A program made the translations under genes and the position numbers. Of a stretch of DNA of 64,000 nt, positions 22,640-32,539 are shown piece by piece. The stretch spans positions 699,501-763,500 of the forward strand of contig RPFO01000406.1 of assembly GCA_009746045.1 (NCBI GenBank), in the 5' to 3' direction. This stretch comes from Mesostigma viride. Its lineage: Eukaryota > Streptophyta > Mesostigmatophyceae > Mesostigmatales > Mesostigmataceae. Each line of letters opens with the position of its first letter. Positions within the stretch are counted from its first letter, which is position 1. The notes below the pieces were generated by a model that was not told the origin of the DNA, ran no database searches, and saw only the letters and a program-made list of their open reading frames with translations.

Positions 22640-23059
22640 AATAGCAATAGCCCTAGCTTGTAACCATTGGCGTCACTGCCGCTAAGGCAGCCATGCCTAG
22701 AATGTTGCCTAGCTGTGCCAACACACCTAGTCACGAGTGCCGCCAACGCACGGTACACAACCAGCCATAGCCTTAGCCTAGTCCTAGTACAGCCATGCTA
22801 CGCCCTGGCTATGTTCAGATTACTTGCCCACGCTCCTTGCTATGATATGCTCACATGGGTCTTATTGCACCCACAGTTTGCCGGATCGTTAGCCTGTCCT
22901 TTTAGCTAGCCGCGCCCGATTGCAGCTGTGGCATGCCTTTGGCATGAAGGAGACTGGGGGTCTCTGCCCTTTCTCCTGTAGTGCACACACAGGGATTAAA
23001 AGCACTTCGGTGCTCCGTGACTCCCCAACGGGAGCACGAGTTTAATTAATTAATTAATT
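22640..23059 (+). promoter_or_regulatory. Family D 3' UTR with two terminal hairpins
   Basis: The 31 bases at 23011-23041 are identical to the end of family B at 6130-6160. They are preceded by a stem closed by a TTCG loop (agcac TTCG gtgct), and the TTAATTAA tail follows directly. In LINEs of this kind the 3' hairpin is what the RT recognises, so this is the likely recognition element. Confidence 0.7.
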
Positions 23060-23067
23060 AAACAGTC

Positions 23068-23366
23068 CTACCGGTCTAATCTATCTACATCGGCTACATA
23101 CTACATCTATCTAACAGCATTCTAACTACAACATCTATCTAGACAGCCGCACGCTGCCCTAGGGGAGCTGTCTGGCGTGCCTCCCACGGGATTGCACACG
23201 CGGGCGCTTCCCGGCCCACAGGGGGGGGCTCGATCGTTGTCCTCTATGACCTGGGCCCACTTGGCCTTGTCCATCATCTTCTTCCAAATCACAGAGAGGC
23301 CTATGCCCCCCATGTTCTCTACTAGCTGTTCTTTGAAGGTGCGGGCCTTGCGGCGTCTAACATCAT
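23068..23366 (-). mobile_element. Family B, remainder of the copy split by family D
   Basis: Continues the minus-strand family B copy: 3' UTR, ORF2 stop and the last codons (GLSVIWKKMMDKAKWAQVIEDN near 23300-23235). Confidence 0.75.
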
Positions 23367-23983
23367 GGGCCGGATGGAATGGATGGTGTAAGCTATCTAG
23401 GTCCTGTCTATTAATTAATCTAGATCCTAGTTACAGGGGTCTATTAATTAATATAGACATACGTGACTGCGTGAGGAGGAGGAGGGCGTGGGATGCTAGC
23501 CTAATTCTACCGTTAAGTCGTGTTACCGCGTTAAGTCGCGACGCCGAATTTTAGGCGTCGATCGCAACTTAACACGGTAATGACTGTAGTCATAATTGCA
23601 GCACTGAACTCAGCCAGCCAGAAATCAGATAGCCATCCATTAATTTTAATAGTAGTAAGTGGAAGAACAAAAGTTTACTGGTTTGGGTGCACCACATGGC
23701 ACATCACATAACGCATAATTGATAATGTTAAATTGTGCTTCCTGCTAGATGGACAGCTTCCGTGTCTTGGGTTGCCACCCCGGCTTTGTCAGAAACCAAC
23801 TGCAGCTTGTTAAATGACCGCGCACGTGAGGGGGAGGGAAATAGGATGGGATGGGCCGGGATGTACCTATATCTAGCATTCTCGATCACTGGTCAGGCCG
23901 GGTTTGCGGCAAGCAGTGCTAGGAAAGCGGGCAAGGGGACCGCTGGGCAATATATATGCTACCAACTGGGCAATTAATACGCT
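23367..23983. other. Family C 3' scraps, then unassigned sequence
   Basis: 23367-23480 holds two short family C 3'-end scraps (aagctatctaggtcct, attaattaat, catacgtgactgcgtgag). From 23490 to 23972 I see no gene. A self-complementary region taccgcgttaagtcgcga...cgcaacttaacacggta lies near 23520-23580. Confidence 0.45.
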
Positions 23984-24460
23984 CGCACCAACCAGGTAGA
24001 CACCTCACGGGGCCCGGCCCCGCAGGACTGCGACCAGCTCAGCGCCTGGCCGGCACCTCCTGACGTGGGCCGGGCCCAGTCATGTTAGACGCCGCAAGGC
24101 CCGCACCTTCAAAGAACAGCTAGTAGAAGACATGGGGGGCCTAGGCCTCTCCGTGATTTGGACGAAGATGATGGACAAGGCCAAGTGGGCCCAGGTCATA
24201 GAGGACAACGAGCCCCCCCCTGTGGGGAAGCGCTCGCGTGTGCAAACCCGTGGGAGGCACGCCAGACAGCTCCCCTAGGGCAACGTGAGGCTGTCTAGAT
24301 AGATGCTGTAGTTAGAATGCTGTTAGATCTAGATCGTAGGTAGCTGATGTAGATAGATTAGACCGGCAGGACTGTTTGCACCCATCCATCCATCCATCGG
24401 GGTTAATGCTCCGTGACTCCCCAACGGGAGCACGAGTCTAATTAATTAATTGATTGATTA
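23984..24460 (+). mobile_element. LINE family B, 5'-truncated, with target duplication
   Basis: Covers the end of ORF2 (NQVDTS..., then LGLSVIWTKMMDKAKWAQVIEDN in another frame), the 3' UTR, the ctccccaacgggag hairpin and a tail. The bases attaatacgct occur at 23973-23983 and 24461-24471. Confidence 0.8.
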
Positions 24461-24591
24461 ATTAATACGCTTCCATATAGCAATATTTGTATATGGGCCA
24501 CAGTGCTGCACCGCACGCGATAGATGATACAACACCCCACCTACTTAGTAGGTTGCTTCCTAACCCAGCCCCGCATTTGCGACCTGCTTGA

Positions 24592-26113
24592 TTACACCTT
24601 GTTTGATTTCTCCCGGTTGCACTTGAGATGCAGCAGCTGCATGTTGTCGTAATCTGTCGTGCCTCCTTCGGACCACGGTTTCTTATGGTCCCCAGCATTG
24701 AAGCAGATCTACATTCGGTCCGAGAGCCTTCTCGCACCACAAACATAGCGCACTCGGCCCCATGCATTCCAGCCACTTTTTCTTCAACGCTCGGGAAAAC
24801 AGGCGGGGGCCTCGCTTGGCTTCATCCTCCGGCTCCATGACCTGCCGCACGGCTGCGTTGGTTGCGTCAATGCGCGCCCCAACTTTCTTGACCGCGAGTG
24901 ACTCAAAGGCCTCATGTGCGGTCAGCTGAAGCAGGGCCTCCCTCAACTCCTCCGCGCGCTTCAACAGCTGCTCTTTCTTGTACTGGCCCTCGCAGCCGCT
25001 GAAGACGTGCATGTGCACATCCCACAAGCCGGCCTCGATCTTGCCCTGTTCCGACGTTGACTTGTTGATGGAACGGAAAGGTAAGGCGCCGTCTTTCTTC
25101 GCAAAGACCTTGTTGGCAACCTCAAGTGCGTCCAAGGCCAGCGACTGCATCGCCTTCAACTGTTTCTTCAACCGGGCTTCTGGGAGCTTGTTTCGCCGAC
25201 GCATATCCTCGAGGATGGCCGAGTTCAGCGGCCGGCTCTTGAGGTTCATCACCCCAATGTCCTGGGCCAGGAAAAACCGAGCCAGCAGCTCCTGTTCCTT
25301 CATGTGAACAGCCGGTACATGCGTGCCCATGGCTTCGCGCATCTCCTGATGCATCACGAGCTCGTTCAGCAGCTTCGTGTACTCACCGAACGACAGCGCC
25401 TGCCGAAGCTCCTGCATTTTCATGACAGTGCCACCACCCTGTATCTTGGAGAAATAGATCAGCATCTGTTCCAGAGGCCAGTCTGCAGGGATGGTTTCCA
25501 CCTTGACACGGGCTCTCAAGATCATCTGTCTCTGGTCTTCATCAAGATCCTGAAATGATTTGCCATTGAGCAACGGCAAGTGCTTTAGTTTACAGAGGGT
25601 AAAGCCCGCTTTCTCCCACCCGCTGTTGTCTGGCACTGCCCTGCTCAGCTCCAATGGCGATTTTCCCTCCACAAACAGCCTTAAGCTCATCAGGCGCTGC
25701 TGGCCATCCACGACATTTCGCTTGAGGCGGACGTCCATCTGACAAAAACGGACTTCGGGCATAGGCATGTCAAGCAGCAAGGTTTCCACCAGATCGGATG
25801 CCTGCTCCCGTTTCCATACGTAGCCTCGCTGGAAGAACGGTGTGAGTTCGAGATACCCCTTATTTACACTATCCAAAATGGACTCGAACACCTCGTTGCT
25901 CGTCTGTGGTTGGGTCAGTGCCTGCGGTGGTTTGCTGCCAAACTGAATGCCGTCCGCGTCGTCGTCATCGTCGTCTTGATTGCTGTCCTCTGACCCAGGA
26001 ACCTCGCCTTCTGTCATGCTGCCGCGCGGTATTTGGACAGCGCGGATGCTTTTTCTGGCAGCAAGCTCACACATGTACAGCCGCGGGCGTGGCTCAGGCC
26101 CTAGTTTAGACAT
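24592..26113 (-). pseudogene. DUF262 + HNH (GmrSD-like) protein, one frameshift
   Basis: Intronless. Start ATG at 26113 (MSKLGPEP). After an acidic linker (EDSNQDDDDDDAD, residues 42-54) comes a DUF262 domain, a ParB-like NTPase/nuclease fold: FQRGYVWKREQ at about residues 94-104 and VVDGQQRLMSL at 134-144, the two signature motifs. A mostly helical middle follows. Near the C-terminus a zinc pair CLWCEKAL leads into an HNH motif ([10 protein letters not shown]...[16 protein letters not shown]), but that motif lies in another frame. One base is gained or lost near 24705-24715, and the first frame stops at 24683. DUF262+HNH proteins in bacteria are GmrSD/BrxU-type modification-dependent nucleases used against phages; relatives occur in fungi and algae. 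An LTR element sits one base upstream of the ATG. Confidence 0.8.
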
Positions 26114-26119
26114 GGCGTT

Positions 26120-26738
26120 AGTTGAATGAGAGTTTACCACCGAGGGAATCCATGGCTCTTGCAGGAAAGTTGCCTTTATTATAATGAGCAAACACAGACG
26201 TAAGTCACGTCAAGTCCGAGACTGCACGTAGCACAGACGACAGCTGGGTCGTTATGCCAAGAGAGCGTGCACGCAAGAGCTAGCGCCCCAGTGTGACCAA
26301 GTCACTCATATAGCTTGCTAGGGACGCGTCCAAGTATTCAGCTGTACTGTCACAGCTGAACTGTCAATCAATTGATTACACAGACTCTGGCACGCCTTTG
26401 GCGCGCAGATCTATCAATTGTCCATACGGCTAGTCCTGTGGACCTATCCGTACACTAGTCAGCATCAATTGTCTCATAGGTCCTGGCGCGCTACAGTGCG
26501 CCTACCTATCAATTGACCATCAAGTCCTGTACAAGTCCTGTCAACGTCCTGCGGACTATCAAAGTGACACTTGTACATCCTGTGTCCGTACGCGCCCACA
26601 GTGGCGCGCCGGGTACTGTCGGCACAGCCTAGGAAACGTCATAACTTTTACGTTCCTTAACCAAATGAGGCGTTCAAGGTGCCGTTGGAAAGAGCGTAAC
26701 AATCTCTATCCATCTAACGTAAATCCTTTACGTTAACT
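26120..26738 (-). repeat. 3' LTR
   Basis: In element direction it begins agttaacg and ends attcaact, not the usual TG...CA. A TATA-like ctatatgag lies near 26304-26312, and an aataaa box near 26170-26176 is a possible poly(A) signal. A purine tract (aaagaaaagaagggattgg) at about 26739-26757 adjoins it and fits a polypurine tract. Past the aataaa box the LTR holds an ATG at 26191 that reads in frame into the DUF262 gene. Confidence 0.85.
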
Positions 26739-27689
26739 CCAATCCCTTCTTTTCTTTAGGGATCACATCCCCTGCCAGGGACCCTTGAAGTAGCTTGAAA
26801 TGTCCTTCACTCCAGCTTGAAGCTTGAACAGATGTCTTTAATGGCCAATGCCATTCCCCCAGCCCTTTCTTTTAAGGAACTGGAAAAGAAACAGATCTGC
26901 CACAGGGAAAACCATTTCATGAGAAATGGATAAAAACCTATGGAAGTGGCATTACAGAGTACCACCAGATATTAGAAACACACAAAATTAAATACATACA
27001 GGTTAATTCTATGAGGTCTTCTCCAGGAATTAATCCCATCACCTCGGTAGAGCCTCCAGTACAATGACCTTCTGGCGGTGAGTTACATTAATCCCAGATA
27101 CTAATCCCATAAAACCCAGTACATATCTAATATAAGCACAATAAATCCATGACAATTGAAATACCACTTGACAAAGTAAGACGTATTACAATAGTTTCCC
27201 CGTCATACTCTCAACAGGTTAGTATTGGCGCCCGTCTTATGGCGCCCGTCTACTTGTCAGATGATAAATTGCCACAGCAAACAAATGACAAAATGAAACA
27301 CATAGGCAACAATTAAATCCTGCCCTGGGGAACTAGGGAAGTCTGAACAGGTAAAACACCTGAGCAGGCCAGCTTGTAGAAACATAATACCAGGGAATCG
27401 AACCCCGCCCTATAAACCCCAGAATAAAGGTTCCCAGACCATTGTGAGAGGTATGTACAAATATACATTTCTTTTTAAATAGAATACATGGTCTGTAATG
27501 GACCTGTCAACCTTGTGTAGTCAACAGCATGAACCCCAGCCAAAACCTGGCTGTATCCTGATTAAAATCAGAGTGAGTGTACCATGGTCCATGAGCCTTA
27601 GTACAGACTAAAATACAGGTATTATGCCAGTCACAATGCTGACACTACCACACAATCTGCTCTCCAATGCCCTATAACCAGGCACCAGC

Positions 27690-28433
27690 TTAGACAGCTT
27701 GCTGAGATGGGTCCATCAGAGACTGAAGAACCTTGTATTGCACTGCTGCCTTCTGCACTAGCTTGGTCAAAGCATCAGCAGGATTGTCAACCCCAGGGAT
27801 ATGCTCAATATTGGCCAAGGAGGACAATTCCTTAAGAAGGAGATAATCCAAGTCCCTACTTCTGGCCATCTGCCTGTGCACAAACTGCACCATCCCCATG
27901 GAGTCTGTTTTTAGAAGAGTGGTAACCTGAAGTGGCCAAGGAGTGTTAGAAGTCATCTGATGAAGCAACTCCTTCAGATAAAGGCTTGTGTGAATGCCTT
28001 CACAAATAGCCCTGCATTCTGCCACATCACTACTGACAGCCACCCGTTTGTGCAGGCGACTGAACCAGCTCACCAAACTCCCCAGGCCTTCCTGTCTGAG
28101 CACAAAGAGCCCTGCAGCCCTGCCCCTGACCTTGGAGACCTGCCTGCTGTCCATTGAGCTATCCACATACAGCTCCATGCAAATGGGTTGTGATAAATCC
28201 ACTGCAGACAACAGAATGCCAGACGAAGCCCTGACCTGATCAGCCACCTTGGCAGACCCTAGCTCTGTCAGCATGTCATCAGGCAACCTGGCTATGACCA
28301 TAAGGTCTGGCCTGGAAATGCCTGCCACCCAAGCAACCATGCCCCTCACCATGGGACACAGTGCCTGTGTGATGACTGGAGGAAGCTTGCTAATGAGGGT
28401 CTCTTGATAATCGTTGCCCCCCACCAGCAGCAT
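27690..28433 (-). pseudogene. Copia RNase H region
   Basis: A continuation of pol in another frame, overlapping the RT frame by about 90 bases (a frameshift). Acidic residues typical of the domain are present: LYVDSSMD, DVAECRAICEG, LKTDSMGM, and PGVDNPADALTK at the end, the usual copia C-terminal box. It ends at 27690, before about 950 bases without a convincing ORF. Confidence 0.85.
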
Positions 28434-31174
28434 ACGCCACTCCCCCCCTTCTTCACCAGTGTGGCCTCCATGCCCACAAACAGGAGAGGCTCATTCTCCA
28501 CCTGCCATTGCTCCCTACCCAGAGGAAACTTGGACTTAATGATGGAGATCAGCTCCTTAAGCCACGACGTGGGAGCTATCAGATGTAGGTCATCCCCGTG
28601 CAGCGAAGCATACACTGGTAGGCCTTCCCATTGCCCCAGAAACAGACAGGGGTCTACAGGAGAAACCTTCAAGTTGCAATGCTCCTTCAGGAAACGGTTG
28701 AGAGTCTCCCTCCAGATTATTGGACTTGACCTCAGGCCCTCCAGGCCCTTGAGGATTTTAAGGAACTCAGTGTGAATGTCCCTTTTCCATACAGCAGGCA
28801 CCCTGACATAGAAAGGCGTCTTGCCCTCCCACTTTTCCTGTGCCACATCTGCATCCCCCTCCAGAAATGCCCTCTTGAAGTCTACCACCACTGAGCCATA
28901 GTCCAAGCCCTTGTTGAGAAGGCCTAGAAATACACACAGCAGCAGCCTCCAAGTGTCATGCAGCATGCCAGGGGTATACAACTCCTCAGCGGTGCACTCA
29001 CCAGTACCCTTGAACTCATTCAGTACTGGCCTGACGTGTGGTACCTTGACCCCGTCCACCTCCTTCATCTTGATGACAAACTTGAGCTTGAGTAGACGTC
29101 GTGCAGGAGGCAGGTCATTGACAGGTTCCACGCATTTCTTGGAGATCCAGTCCTCCCCAGATTTAATCAGACCCAGTGTGACCTGGGGACACATAATGGG
29201 AGAGGACATGAGCTTCACCAGGCCTTGGTAGTTTATAGGGCTGTGTCCAGCAAGTGAGTGAGGACCAATGCCCAAACTGCTTGGATGACTAGCAGCTGGC
29301 AATATGAGGTCATCAACCAAGGGCTCCTGCCCCTGGCACACTTGCACACGCTTAACCGTCCTGGTTACTGCACGTGATAGGTGAGTGGTCCTGAAATTAA
29401 TCAGTGGGACCTGACCAGCCCCTTCCTTAGTCAGGAGAGAGGACGTGATCACTACCCCATCCTGGCATAGGAAATTCTGCCCCAGAAGAGCAGGTCCCTG
29501 ATAGCCCTCCAAGACACAAAAAGCAGTGTCCTGTCCAAGGATAGGAATGGATACCTCACCCAGTACCTTCACGTGTACCCCGCCACTGAAGTCAGACACA
29601 AACTGATAGCTGGGTTCAGTCATGCTGTACCCTGCTGCAGCTCTGGTCCCAATGATGGAAACCTGAGAATTAGTGTCTACCTCTAAGGCAGTGTCCAGCC
29701 CCAGATTGCCATGCCACCTGAGCTTGGCTACCTTGGGCTGCTTCTTGGCCCTTTGCAGAGCCCCAATTAATCCAGCCAAACTTGTCCCCCTGGGCTTGGT
29801 TAGAGCCTTGGGCTTGACAGTTGACTCCCCAGCTGTTGACCTTGCAGCCTGTTCAACAGGTACCTCTGCAACCTGGCCAGGGCTGACAGATTCCCCTGCA
29901 ACAGATGTGGTCGTTGCATCAGTGATGTCACTTGGGACCTGAAAATCCTGCAGGTCCTGTGAGCCTTGTGCCTGACTGCCCTCATTCATCAGGTTAGGCT
30001 TGACATATGACCAACTCAGCCGGTGCACATGCTTTGGTTCGTCCTCCATGCTGACCAAGCATGCGTGGCTAGCTTCATCAACCTGGGTAACCACCCCAGG
30101 ACTCCAGCTACCACGTTTGCCATAAAGGCTAGGTTCCTTCCAAGCTAGGACCTTCTGACCCACTTGTGGCTCCAGCATCTTCCAACCCCGGTCCTTCTCC
30201 CTCAGCTTGGCAAAGGTGACATGTGCAGCATGTTTCCAGCCCTCCAGCACATGTGGTGGGCACAGGCCATGATATAGACCCATTGGGCTGACAGCAACTC
30301 CATCATAGTAGAAGTTAACCCTGCTGTTCAGCTGCTGCTCCACGTTCCTCAGCCATGCACTCCTGACAAGTGCAGGTGCAGATAAGGGTACCCAGTCTTC
30401 AGAGATAATCAATTTCTTGACCTCCTGGATTGCCCTCTCTATAGCACCCTGCTGCCCATGAGCCTCCCTAGGTGTAACCAGCAACTCAGGAAGGGTGGGA
30501 TCACCCTTGAGATGCTGAAACTGCATGTCCACCTGGATCCTTGTGGTAGGAAACTTGGCTCTTACATTCTGCAGGGCAGCCAGCAAGTACCTGTTCTTCA
30601 TAGAAGGTAAATGCTCCAGCACCTTGTATTTTGTGTACCTGTCCACGCACACCAACAGTTGCATGCCCCTGATGTGTTGGATATCACACTGCAGATCACC
30701 AATGCTCTGAGGTATAGCTTTGGCATGTGATTTCCTGGGCTTGTTGGAGGACAACTGGCACTTACACCGTGAGGCAGCTTGCTGACACGCCTTAAGAAGG
30801 GGTGCCCTGCCCATACGGAAGGCAAAGTTGTTTGACAGAGAAGTGGCATGCCCAAACATGTTGTGGATTCGGGCACCCAACTCCTGGTACACAGAGGAAG
30901 CAGTCCCTGGCACAGTCAGGACTGTGCTGTCAGGTTGTCCAGCATCACCATGCTGTCTTCCATCCTGTTCTGACTCAGAGTCTGAGTCACCCTGCTCATG
31001 CCCAACACCTGGACCGCCAGCAGGGACCACATGCATACCACCAGAGGCCTTCACACCCCTCTGTGGTTGTACATTGGTTTCTCTCAAAATGAGAGGTCCA
31101 CCCTCGTGCCCAGCACAAGGATGCATGGGGTCAGACATTCTTACAGCTGCACCAGCTGTCAAGGACGTCTTCAT
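28346..31174 (-). CDS. Copia pol: integrase, protease-like domain, reverse transcriptase
   Basis: 942 codons from 31174. Residues 104-139: an HNMFGH...CKC zinc-binding start. Residues 160-290: a DDE integrase core (CDIQH D164, IQVDMQ D216, AIERA E246). Residues 335-392: a C-terminal segment with GKRGSWSPGVVTQVD. Residues 494-570: a retropepsin-like stretch with LEVDTNSQVSIIG, DTNS in place of the usual DTGA or DSGA, and ALLGQNFL. Residues 690-895: a copia RT with VVVDFKRAFLEG (D765), GLRSSPIIWRETLNRFL and the catalytic box LHGDDL, where most copia elements have YVDD. In known Ty1/copia elements the protease comes before integrase; here the protease-like piece lies between integrase and RT. 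That protease assignment is inference from the motif pair. Confidence 0.8.
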   Translation of the reverse strand: MKTSLTAGAAVRMSDPMHPCAGHEGGPLILRETNVQPQRGVKASGGMHVVPAGGPGVGHEQGDSDSESEQDGRQHGDAGQPDSTVLTVPGTASSVYQELGARIHNMFGHATSLSNNFAFRMGRAPLLKACQQAASRCKCQLSSNKPRKSHAKAIPQSIGDLQCDIQHIRGMQLLVCVDRYTKYKVLEHLPSMKNRYLLAALQNVRAKFPTTRIQVDMQFQHLKGDPTLPELLVTPREAHGQQGAIERAIQEVKKLIISEDWVPLSAPALVRSAWLRNVEQQLNSRVNFYYDGVAVSPMGLYHGLCPPHVLEGWKHAAHVTFAKLREKDRGWKMLEPQVGQKVLAWKEPSLYGKRGSWSPGVVTQVDEASHACLVSMEDEPKHVHRLSWSYVKPNLMNEGSQAQGSQDLQDFQVPSDITDATTTSVAGESVSPGQVAEVPVEQAARSTAGESTVKPKALTKPRGTSLAGLIGALQRAKKQPKVAKLRWHGNLGLDTALEVDTNSQVSIIGTRAAAGYSMTEPSYQFVSDFSGGVHVKVLGEVSIPILGQDTAFCVLEGYQGPALLGQNFLCQDGVVITSSLLTKEGAGQVPLINFRTTHLSRAVTRTVKRVQVCQGQEPLVDDLILPAASHPSSLGIGPHSLAGHSPINYQGLVKLMSSPIMCPQVTLGLIKSGEDWISKKCVEPVNDLPPARRLLKLKFVIKMKEVDGVKVPHVRPVLNEFKGTGECTAEELYTPGMLHDTWRLLLCVFLGLLNKGLDYGSVVVDFKRAFLEGDADVAQEKWEGKTPFYVRVPAVWKRDIHTEFLKILKGLEGLRSSPIIWRETLNRFLKEHCNLKVSPVDPCLFLGQWEGLPVYASLHGDDLHLIAPTSWLKELISIIKSKFPLGREQWQVENEPLLFVGMEATLVKKGGSGVCCWWGATIIKRPSLASFLQSSHRHCVPW

Positions 31175-31315
31175 AGGAACCTGTACCTCTCCAGGTGACC
31201 TGGGGCCACCATGAACCTGGAGATCACCCTCTTGTTGCCCAGATATAAAATCTGCATTGGAGCACCTGGCCTCCCCCTTGGGTGAATTAAGGTGTGTAGG
31301 GGTTGCCTCAGACAG

Positions 31316-31915
31316 TCACTGCTCCTTGTTGTCTTCTTGCTGACTGCCCTTTGAAGGCTGGCCTGCCTGGGACTTGTTGTTGTTCTTGTTGTTGTTTTTC
31401 TTGTTGCTGCCCTGGCCCTGGGTCTTCTTGAAGCTGGGACACTCCTTCTTGATGTGCCCCCACCCCTTGCACAGGTAGCACTGGATCTTTGACTTGCCCT
31501 GGCCTCCTCCCCCGTTGTCAGGCGCGTTACCCTGCCTGGGCTTACCACCCACCCTCCTGAACACCGACTTGGCATGTGATTGCCCGTCAGGGTCGGGTGA
31601 ATGGTTGGCCTTCCGCTTGTTGTGGTTGCCCCCACGTCCTCCTTGGCTTCTGTCAGCCTCAGACGTCTTGGAGCCCCCCTGGGCACGCCCACCTGCGTGG
31701 GTAGCCTTCACAGCTGGCATTCCACCCTCAAACAGCTCCTCTGCCTCGAGTGCTTGTTTGATTATGACCTTGTAGGCCTTGAGGGTAGAGTGTGGGGCAC
31801 ACATGACCTTTAAAGAGCCACGTGTTGCCTTGTCCAGCCCAGAAACCTTGAGCCAGTTTGTCAGGGCTATGCTGTCAGCGACATTGAAGCCGTGAGCCCT
31901 GCCCTCCTCAACCAT
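31316..31915 (-). CDS. Copia gag, C-terminal part with zinc knuckle
   Basis: Begins in a conserved gag-like helix region (NWLKVSGLDKATRGSLKVM, LKAYKVIIKQALEAEELF). It ends with a CCHC knuckle, CYLCKGWGHIKKEC (C-x2-C-x4-H-x4-C), and an Asn/Lys-rich tail. A frameshift separates it from the upstream gag frame at 31917-32186. A +1 or -1 change is needed to enter pol at 31174. Confidence 0.8.
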   Translation of the reverse strand: MVEEGRAHGFNVADSIALTNWLKVSGLDKATRGSLKVMCAPHSTLKAYKVIIKQALEAEELFEGGMPAVKATHAGGRAQGGSKTSEADRSQGGRGGNHNKRKANHSPDPDGQSHAKSVFRRVGGKPRQGNAPDNGGGGQGKSKIQCYLCKGWGHIKKECPSFKKTQGQGSNKKNNNKNNNKSQAGQPSKGSQQEDNKEQ

Positions 31916-31916
31916 T

Positions 31917-32417
31917 TTACAATAGTTGAGGAAGTTCTGGATAGGTCTCCCTTACCTCCCACCCTTGGTATTTATCCTGCCAATGGATCCCCACTTTCTT
32001 CCGTTGATCCTCTAGCAGCTCCCTCAGCTCTGCCACGTAGACTGCCCAGGCCTTGTTGGCCTTCTTGCACTCTCTAGTGAGGTCTTTAATCTGATCTGTG
32101 CACTTGCCAAAAGTCTGGCTGCCTATCCAGATCTGATAATAGTTTGTACCACCGTACAAGCTTGGAAACCCCTCTAGTCCTTCCACAAACTCCTCTGCCT
32201 GCTTTGGCTTTGAGTCTGAAGTGACAGGTTGCAGCTGATTAACAATAAGGAGACCCTGTGTGGTGAGATCATATCCAGAACAGCATGTGTATTATTATTA
32301 AAGGCACATTGGTAATCTCGCCGGTACCCCCACGTCATCTACGTGAGCGGTCCCGCTACCAGCACCCCCATTATTATTCCCACTGGCTAGGCCCTTGCTA
32401 CGGCGTCCCTCAGCCAT
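31917..32417 (-). pseudogene. Copia gag, N-terminal part (stop and frameshift)
   Basis: A likely start ATG at 32417 in accATGg (MAEGRRSKGLASGNNNGG). The frame stops after about 40 codons. Another frame continues through EEFVEGLEGFPSLYGGTNYYQIW to 31917, with Trp- and Lys-rich helices (CKKANKAWAVYVAELRELLE). A well-formed acceptor, ctgtcttttgttttccag, lies upstream at about 32457-32474 on this strand, which would allow gag to be made from a spliced RNA. Confidence 0.6.
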
Positions 32418-32539
32418 GGTAAACTACACTAGCTGTGTATGGCCCTGAGCTAAGCAGCTGGAAAACAAAAGACAGGTAGATATGTACAATCTGTCAAAAA
32501 GCCGCCTGCCCCGGTGCCGACCGCGCCACCATGCCGAAT

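Larger units (their letters stand above)
21063..23059 (+). mobile_element. Complete ORF1-only LINE (family D) with 8-bp target duplication
   Basis: A 1997-bp insertion inside the minus-strand family B copy. The bases aaacagtc occur at 21055-21062 and 23060-23067, and family B reads continuously across the two flanks. It begins with an A run and two copies of atggctgacggcgg, then a tatatatatata stretch near 21210, an ORF1-type reading frame (21246-22639), a 3' UTR of about 420 bases, the agcacTTCGgtgct hairpin at about 23001-23014, the ctccccaacgggag hairpin and a TTAATTAA tail. There is no endonuclease or RT. It is therefore a full-length nonautonomous element rather than a 5' truncation, comparable in design to HAL1-type half-LINEs of mammals. 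Confidence 0.85.

Noticed and set aside
24683-26191. A 502-codon start at 26191 for the DUF262 protein
   Set aside because: The first 26 residues come from the inserted LTR and its junction; the native start is the ATG at 26113.
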